Shown: one piece after another, positions 59,665 to 64,000 of the stretch
How positions within the stretch are numbered: the stretch's first letter is position 1
Layout of the letters: each line of letters starts with the position of its first letter
Assembly: GCF_002929535.1 (NCBI RefSeq)
Contig: NZ_PJJO01000061.1
Span: forward strand, 434,001-498,000
Source: Cryobacterium sp. Y11
GTDB taxonomy: Bacteria > Actinomycetota > Actinomycetes > Actinomycetales > Microbacteriaceae
Direction: 5' to 3'
Length of the DNA: 64,000 nt
Notes under the pieces: generated by a model
What the model saw: only the letters and a program-made list of their open reading frames with translations
What the model was told of the DNA's origin: nothing
Databases searched by the model: none
Position numbers and translations under genes: made by a program

Positions 59665-61061
59665 AGCGTCGCCAACGCTTCCGCGCGAGAGATCGCGACC
59701 TGTTCAGCTCGGGAGATGACCTTCACGCGCTCACGACCGGGATTAAAGAGGTCCTGCGAGCCGAGCATTTGCTCGTGCGCGTCCAGGGTGCGCCAGCCCG
59801 CCCAAGTCGTGAACTCGACCCCGCGCTCCGCGAGTAACTCCAGAATCGTGTCGGACGACACATCAGCGCTGTTGCCGGCCACGAGCGCCGGCAGGTCGAC
59901 CACGAGTCGGGTCACGGTTTCCAGGGCATCGCCCTTGGTGTGCCCGATCAGGCCGACCGGGCCGCGCTTGATCCACCCGGTGGCGTAGAGGCCGAAAAGA
60001 GGCTCGCCTGCCGCGTCAAGCACCCGCCCGCCGTCGTTCGGAATCACACCGCGCACCGCGTCGAATGGCACCTCGGTCAGGGCGCTGCCCCGGTAGCCGA
60101 CCGCGCGATAGACGGCCTGCACGGGGTAGTCGACGATCTGCCCGGTCGCGCGCACCCCGCCATCTCCGGTGTGTTCGGTGCGTTCAAAACGGATGCCCTC
60201 CACCCGCTCGTCACCGTAGACCTCAAGCGGCGCATGCAGAAAGTGTAGGTGTAGGCGGCGGGAGGCGCCCTGCAGGGGCCGGGTCAGCCATCCGTTGAGC
60301 GTACGGGTCATGATCTTGACCTGGTTGTTGCTGGCGATGAGCGCTTCGCTGTGCGGATCGGACGTGAAATCCTCGGCATAGACAACGAGGTCGACGCCCG
60401 GAATGTCGGCAAGTTCGCGCAGCTCGATCGGGGTGAACTTCACCTTCGACGGCCCGCGACGACCGAACACGTGCACGTCGGTCACCGGCGAACCGGCCAG
60501 CCCGGCATAGACCGAGGCGGGAATGTCGGTCGTGAGTAGATCGTCGGCGTGCTTGGCCAAAATGCGGGCCACGTCGAGGGCGACGTTGCCGTTGCCGATC
60601 ACGGCGACGTCGGTCGCGTCGAGCGGCCAGTCCAGGGGCACGTCGGGGTGGCCGTCATACCAGGAGACGAAGTCGGCGGCGCCGAACGAGCCGGGCAGGT
60701 CGATGCCGGGAATAGCCAACGGGGCATCGAGAATGGCGCCGGTCGCGAAGATCACCGCGTGATAGCGCTCGCGCAGGTCGGCGAGGTTTAGGTCGGTGCC
60801 GTAAGTGACGTTGCCGATGAAGCGTATGGTGCCGGCGTCGAGCATCTCCTGCAACGACTTCACGATGCCCTTGATGCGTGGGTGGTCGGGGGCGACGCCG
60901 TAGCGAATGAGTCCGTACGGCGCCGGCAGAGCATCGAACAGGTCGATGGCCACCTCGTGGCCGGCCTCAAGCACGAGGCGGCTCAGAATATTTCCGGCGT
61001 AGATGCCGGCCGGACCGGCACCAATGATAGCGACGCGAAGGGCAGAGGGAGCGGGAATCAT
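59661..61061 (-). CDS. fprA: Ferredoxin-NADP+ reductase (FprA/adrenodoxin reductase type)
   Basis: 466 residues from ATG 61061, with AAAGG about 8 nt upstream. FAD motif VAIIGAGPAGIYAGNIL (about 9-25), the family segment PYGLIRYGVAPDHPRIKGI (about 48-66), NADP motif VAVIGNGNVALDVARIL (about 152-168) and the C-terminal FAD segment GLYATGWIKRGPVGLIG (in two parts). The C-terminal ~80 residues are a helical extension (LLAERGVEFTTWAGW). It is coupled to fdxA by a 4-nt overlap and lies 60 bp downstream of the ABC permease with its own promoter. Confidence 0.93.
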   Translation of the reverse strand: MIPAPSALRVAIIGAGPAGIYAGNILSRLVLEAGHEVAIDLFDALPAPYGLIRYGVAPDHPRIKGIVKSLQEMLDAGTIRFIGNVTYGTDLNLADLRERYHAVIFATGAILDAPLAIPGIDLPGSFGAADFVSWYDGHPDVPLDWPLDATDVAVIGNGNVALDVARILAKHADDLLTTDIPASVYAGLAGSPVTDVHVFGRRGPSKVKFTPIELRELADIPGVDLVVYAEDFTSDPHSEALIASNNQVKIMTRTLNGWLTRPLQGASRRLHLHFLHAPLEVYGDERVEGIRFERTEHTGDGGVRATGQIVDYPVQAVYRAVGYRGSALTEVPFDAVRGVIPNDGGRVLDAAGEPLFGLYATGWIKRGPVGLIGHTKGDALETVTRLVVDLPALVAGNSADVSSDTILELLAERGVEFTTWAGWRTLDAHEQMLGSQDLFNPGRERVKVISRAEQVAISRAEALATL

Positions 61062-61097
61062 AGTGTGCCTTTCAATGGCGCAAGCCTTTCAACAGCG

Positions 61098-61125
61098 AAT
61101 ATAAGAGAGTGGATGCGCGAGTCAG
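61098..61125 (-). promoter_or_regulatory. Promoter for fprA-fdxA (CTGACT-N16-TATATT)
   Basis: On the minus strand, CTGACT (61125-61120) and TATATT (61103-61098) are 16 nt apart, with a transcript start about 30 nt before the fprA ATG. The -35 overlaps the permease gene stop, so reductase and ferredoxin can be expressed apart from the transporter. Confidence 0.55.
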
Positions 61126-62042
61126 CGCAGACCGGCGGCCATCAGTCCGCGGCGGCGCAGCAGACGACGCTCGATCGGAGCGAAGATCACGAGCTCAACC
61201 AGGATGCCGACGAAGAGAATCGCCAGGATCGTCGCGAGCACGCCGGAGAGGTCCGCGAGCTCGCGGTTCTGGTCGAGCATCGTACCGAGGCCGAAGCCAA
61301 TGTTCCCGCCGATCACGATGATCTCCGCCGCCATCAGCGAACGCCAGGCGAAGGCCCAGCCCTGCTTGAGACCCGAAAAATAACCCGGCAGCGCGGCCGG
61401 CAGCACGACCAGGGTGGCCATTTCAAAGCGCGAGGCACCGAGTACCGTGCCGACCCGGCGTAGCTGCGGCGGAATCTGGTCGACGCCGGAGACGAGTCCG
61501 TTGGCTATCGAGGGCACAGCGCCCATCAGGATGACGAAGTAGACGGTGGCGTCGGAGATGCCGAACCAGATGATCGCGGCGGGAACCCAGGCGACGGAGG
61601 GCAACACCTGCAAACCGGACAGTAGCGGGCCGAGAGCGCGGCGCACCGGGCGGCACTCGGCTAGCAGTAGCCCGATCGGCGTGCCAATGACGACCGCGAT
61701 GATAAAGCCGAGCCCGCCGCGCTCGAGGCTGGTGGCAACCGCGAGCTGCAAGCGGTCGCTCGACCAGGCGCTGGCTAACGCGCCGAATACGTCGAGGGGG
61801 CCGGGAATCAGGTCGGGGCGGGGCTTGGCGATGAGGATGTAGACCTGCCAGGCCGCGACGAGGGCAATGAGCAGCAGAATCGGCGGCAGGACACCGTCGA
61901 GGGTGCGGCGAAAGGCTCCGTGGGGCGTGTCGGGAACGGCCTGCAGCGAGTCAAGGCCCGATTCGAGTCGGCGCAATTCGTCGTGGCTGGGGTCGTTGGT
62001 CGGTGCGATGCGAATGGTGTCGATTCGAGCGTCAGGTGGCAT
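61122..62042 (-). CDS. ssuC: ABC transporter permease, SsuC/TauC type
   Basis: 306 residues from ATG 62042; earlier in-frame starts overlap the ATPase gene. Six helices in the BPD-type inner-membrane domain (about 50-300): PPILLLIALVAAWQVYILIA, GLGFIIAVVIGTPIGLLLAE, and the EAA-like loop GASRFEMATLVVLPAALPGYFSGLKQGWAFAWRS (in parts). Close to sulfonate, taurine and nitrate permeases; the operon with cysN points to sulfonate or sulfate-ester uptake. Overlaps the ATPase gene by 11 nt. No substrate-binding protein gene is adjacent. Confidence 0.88.
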   Translation of the reverse strand: MPPDARIDTIRIAPTNDPSHDELRRLESGLDSLQAVPDTPHGAFRRTLDGVLPPILLLIALVAAWQVYILIAKPRPDLIPGPLDVFGALASAWSSDRLQLAVATSLERGGLGFIIAVVIGTPIGLLLAECRPVRRALGPLLSGLQVLPSVAWVPAAIIWFGISDATVYFVILMGAVPSIANGLVSGVDQIPPQLRRVGTVLGASRFEMATLVVLPAALPGYFSGLKQGWAFAWRSLMAAEIIVIGGNIGFGLGTMLDQNRELADLSGVLATILAILFVGILVELVIFAPIERRLLRRRGLMAAGLR

Positions 62043-62817
62043 TACGGCGAATCTCCTCTCGCAGTTGGTCGGTGATCTCGTCGCCCAATCGGGCAACTTC
62101 GGGGGATTCAATCCGGCGGGTTTGGGTGTCGGAGATGGTCCATTCGTTGGCGATGCGCCCGGGGCGCGACGACATCAGCAGAATACGCTGCCCGAGCCGG
62201 GCGGCCTCCCGCACGTTGTGCGTGACGAAGACGATGGTGCGGCCGGTCTGACGCCAGACCCGTTCGAGTTCTTCGTGTAGCAGGTCGCGGGTGATGGCAT
62301 CGAGGGCGGCGAAGGGTTCGTCCATGAGCAGAACTTTGCGGTCCTGCGCGAGCGAGCGGGCCAGCGCTACCCGCTGCCGCATGCCGCCGGAGAGTTCGTG
62401 CGGGCGTTTGTCGGCGGCATCGGCCAGGTTGACCAGATCGAGCAGTTCGAGCGCGTCGCCCCAGCGGTCCTTGCGCCGGACCCCGCGCAGTTTTAGGGCC
62501 AGCTCCACGTTGCGGCCGGCGGTCAGCCAGGGAAAAAGTGCAGCGTCTTGAAACATGACGGCGGCCTTGCCGCTGGCCACGGTGACGGCGCCCTCGGTCG
62601 GCTTCTCCAGTCCGGCAATGATGTTCAGCAGGGTGGACTTGCCGCATCCGCTCGCCCCGAGCAGGCAGACGAACTGGCCAGCCGGAATAGACAGGTTGAT
62701 GTTATCGAGCACGAGCGGCCCGGTGCCGTAGCGCTTGCCGAGGGCCTCGATCGTGATCGCGGCCGGTTCCAACGCGGTCGGGGATACGGCGACAGAAGCG
62801 TCGGTGAGAATGGTCAC
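62032..62817 (-). CDS. ssuB: ABC transporter ATP-binding protein, SsuB/TauB type
   Basis: 261 residues. Walker A LLGASGCGKSTLLNIIAG (about 52-69), Q loop VMFQDAALFPWLTAGRNVEL (about 88-107), signature ELSGGMRQRVALARSLAQ (about 140-157), Walker B KVLLMDEPFAALDAITRD (about 160-177) and H loop VTHNVREA. The FQDAALFPW motif is typical of sulfonate/nitrate/taurine transport ATPases. It overlaps cysN by 4 nt and the permease by 11 nt, so all three are translationally coupled. Confidence 0.92.
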   Translation of the reverse strand: MTILTDASVAVSPTALEPAAITIEALGKRYGTGPLVLDNINLSIPAGQFVCLLGASGCGKSTLLNIIAGLEKPTEGAVTVASGKAAVMFQDAALFPWLTAGRNVELALKLRGVRRKDRWGDALELLDLVNLADAADKRPHELSGGMRQRVALARSLAQDRKVLLMDEPFAALDAITRDLLHEELERVWRQTGRTIVFVTHNVREAARLGQRILLMSSRPGRIANEWTISDTQTRRIESPEVARLGDEITDQLREEIRRNAT

Positions 62818-64000
62818 GGTGACACTTCCGAGCCAGCACCGGAGCCGTCACCGGCGGGAGTGGCCTCGCCCGGCGCCGTGACGATGCCGGCGGCGAGCGT
62901 CGCGCCGTCCTGCGGGTGAATCACCAGGAACGCGCCGGAGCGGCGGTTCTGCCGGTAGCGTTCCACCGGCAGATCACGCGATAAGCGGATGCTGGCCTGC
63001 CCGATATCGTTCACGGCCAGGCCGGTCGCCGGTTCCGCGCCGAGCGTCGCGAGATTGAGCCTGCCGGTGACGGCACTGATCAGGGCCTGAACGACGGTCG
63101 TGCCGAACTTGACGAGAACGCGCGCTCCCGGTGCGAGCGGGCGCGGATCGAGCCAAAACAGGTCGGCTTCGAGGGTGCGGGTGACCGGCGGAAGGGTACC
63201 CGCTGCTGCAATCACGGCGCCACGGGCGATGTCGAGGTCGTCGGCCAGACGCAGGGCGATCGACTGCGGCGCGAAGGCTTCGTCAAGGGCAACTCCGGCG
63301 AAGTCGATGCCGGTGACCGTGCTGGTTCCGCCGCCGGGTTCGACGCTGACCGTGTCGCCAACCTTGATGCTGCCGCTCGCGACCTGCCCGGCATAGGCCC
63401 GGTAATCGCGGTAGGAGTCGGCGAGTTCGGGGGCGACGACGACCGCTCCCTGCGGGCGCAGCACGAGCTGTACGGGAAGACGAAACGCCTCGATGGCCCG
63501 GCCGGTGGAATCACGATCGTCGATCACGGTGAGGGTTTCGAGCAGTTCGAGCAAGCTCGGTCCGGCATACCAGGGGGTACGCGCCGAACGGTCGACGACG
63601 TTGTCACCGACCAGGGCTGACACGGGAATGACGTGTACCTCACTGGGCAAGCCAGAACCGAGGCCGAGTTCGGCCGTGACCTGGCGAACGCTTGCCTCCA
63701 CCTCGCGGTACGCGGCCTCGTCGTAATCCAAGAGGTCGATCTTGTTGACCGCGATGATCACGTGCGGCACACGCAGCAGGGCGACCACGCTCAGATGCCG
63801 GCGAGTCTGCTCGAGTACCCCCTTACGGGCGTCGATGAGCATGATGACGGCATCCGCTGTGGTGGCGCCGGTGACCATGTTGCGGGTGTATTGCACGTGG
63901 CCGGGGCAGTCGGCGAGTATGAACGATCGGGCGGGCGTCGCGAAGTAGCGGTAGGCCACGTCGATGGTGATGCCCTGTTCGCGCTCGGCGCGCAGGCCGT
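62814..64000 (-). CDS. cysN: Sulfate adenylyltransferase, large GTPase subunit (cut by window end)
   Basis: The C-terminal ~395 residues are present; the frame is open to the window edge. GTPase motifs seen: EREQGITIDVAYRYF (switch I region), DCPGHVQYTRNMVTGA (G3), VNKIDLLDYDE (G4, NKID), and the EF-Tu-like domains II and III (FRLPVQLVLRPQ; VLVKFGTTVVQALI). CysN with CysD activates sulfate to APS using GTP hydrolysis. The Walker A motif lies beyond the window. cysD and a reductase gene are expected upstream (higher coordinates). Confidence 0.95.
   Translation of the reverse strand, partial: GLRAEREQGITIDVAYRYFATPARSFILADCPGHVQYTRNMVTGATTADAVIMLIDARKGVLEQTRRHLSVVALLRVPHVIIAVNKIDLLDYDEAAYREVEASVRQVTAELGLGSGLPSEVHVIPVSALVGDNVVDRSARTPWYAGPSLLELLETLTVIDDRDSTGRAIEAFRLPVQLVLRPQGAVVVAPELADSYRDYRAYAGQVASGSIKVGDTVSVEPGGGTSTVTGIDFAGVALDEAFAPQSIALRLADDLDIARGAVIAAAGTLPPVTRTLEADLFWLDPRPLAPGARVLVKFGTTVVQALISAVTGRLNLATLGAEPATGLAVNDIGQASIRLSRDLPVERYRQNRRSGAFLVIHPQDGATLAAGIVTAPGEATPAGDGSGAGSEVSP

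Overview
The window is GC-rich actinobacterial chromosome, most likely from the family Microbacteriaceae (order Micrococcales). The evidence is the gene order, the GTG/TTG starts, the many -10 hexamers of form TAnnnT placed 6-9 nt before start codons (leaderless transcripts), and a very frequent GCGGATGC/GCATCCGC word. Much of the order is shared with mycobacteria: ilvBNC-serA-leuB-ilvE-FAH-gltX, leuCD-murA-plsC-gpsA-ddl-DUF3515-thiL-rsmD-recG-coaD, and yceD-rpmF-rnc-mutM-smc. I cannot name a species.

Layout. 1-12.7 kb: branched-chain amino acid and serine synthesis (ilvD end, ilvB, ilvN, ilvC, serA, leuB, ilvE), with two small membrane proteins, a DoxX-like protein, an MFS exporter preceded by a structured leader, and an FAH-family protein whose active site looks lost. 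12.7-16.9 kb: a class V aminotransferase divergent from a LysR regulator, then gltX and tRNA-Gln(CTG). 16.9-24.6 kb: an accessory block of two head-to-head paralogous soluble hybrid histidine kinases, each with a downstream single-domain response regulator, around a decayed IS256-type transposase. 24.6-30.7 kb: a MacB-like ABC exporter, a metallo-hydrolase, tRNA-Glu(CTC), a PutP-like symporter and a methyltransferase. 30.7-39.5 kb: a yybP-ykoY-type (Mn2+) riboswitch before a TerC-family gene, a PP2C phosphatase, a leucine-rich leader peptide with hairpin before leuCD, then murA, plsC, gpsA and ddl. 39.5-58.4 kb: a DUF3515 lipoprotein, thiL, rsmD, recG, coaD, a MoxR/DUF58/transglutaminase operon, yceD-rpmF, rnc, mutM, a broken toxin-antitoxin pair, a double-GNAT protein and smc. 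58.5-64 kb: a ribbon-helix-helix-like gene, then a minus-strand sulfur operon reading cysN (cut by the window edge), ABC ATPase, ABC permease, ferredoxin-NADP reductase and ferredoxin.

The most interesting items are: (i) the mirrored kinase pair, whose terminal receiver domains both have Asn in place of the phosphoacceptor Asp; (ii) the leucine leader peptide and hairpin before leuC; (iii) a composite intergenic repeat present at 39.5, 52.4 and 59.2 kb; (iv) overlapping divergent leaderless promoters between DUF3515 and thiL; (v) a decaying VapBC pair with independent lesions in both genes; (vi) mutually exclusive hairpins in front of the MFS gene. Everything here comes from reading the sequence; no database search was run.
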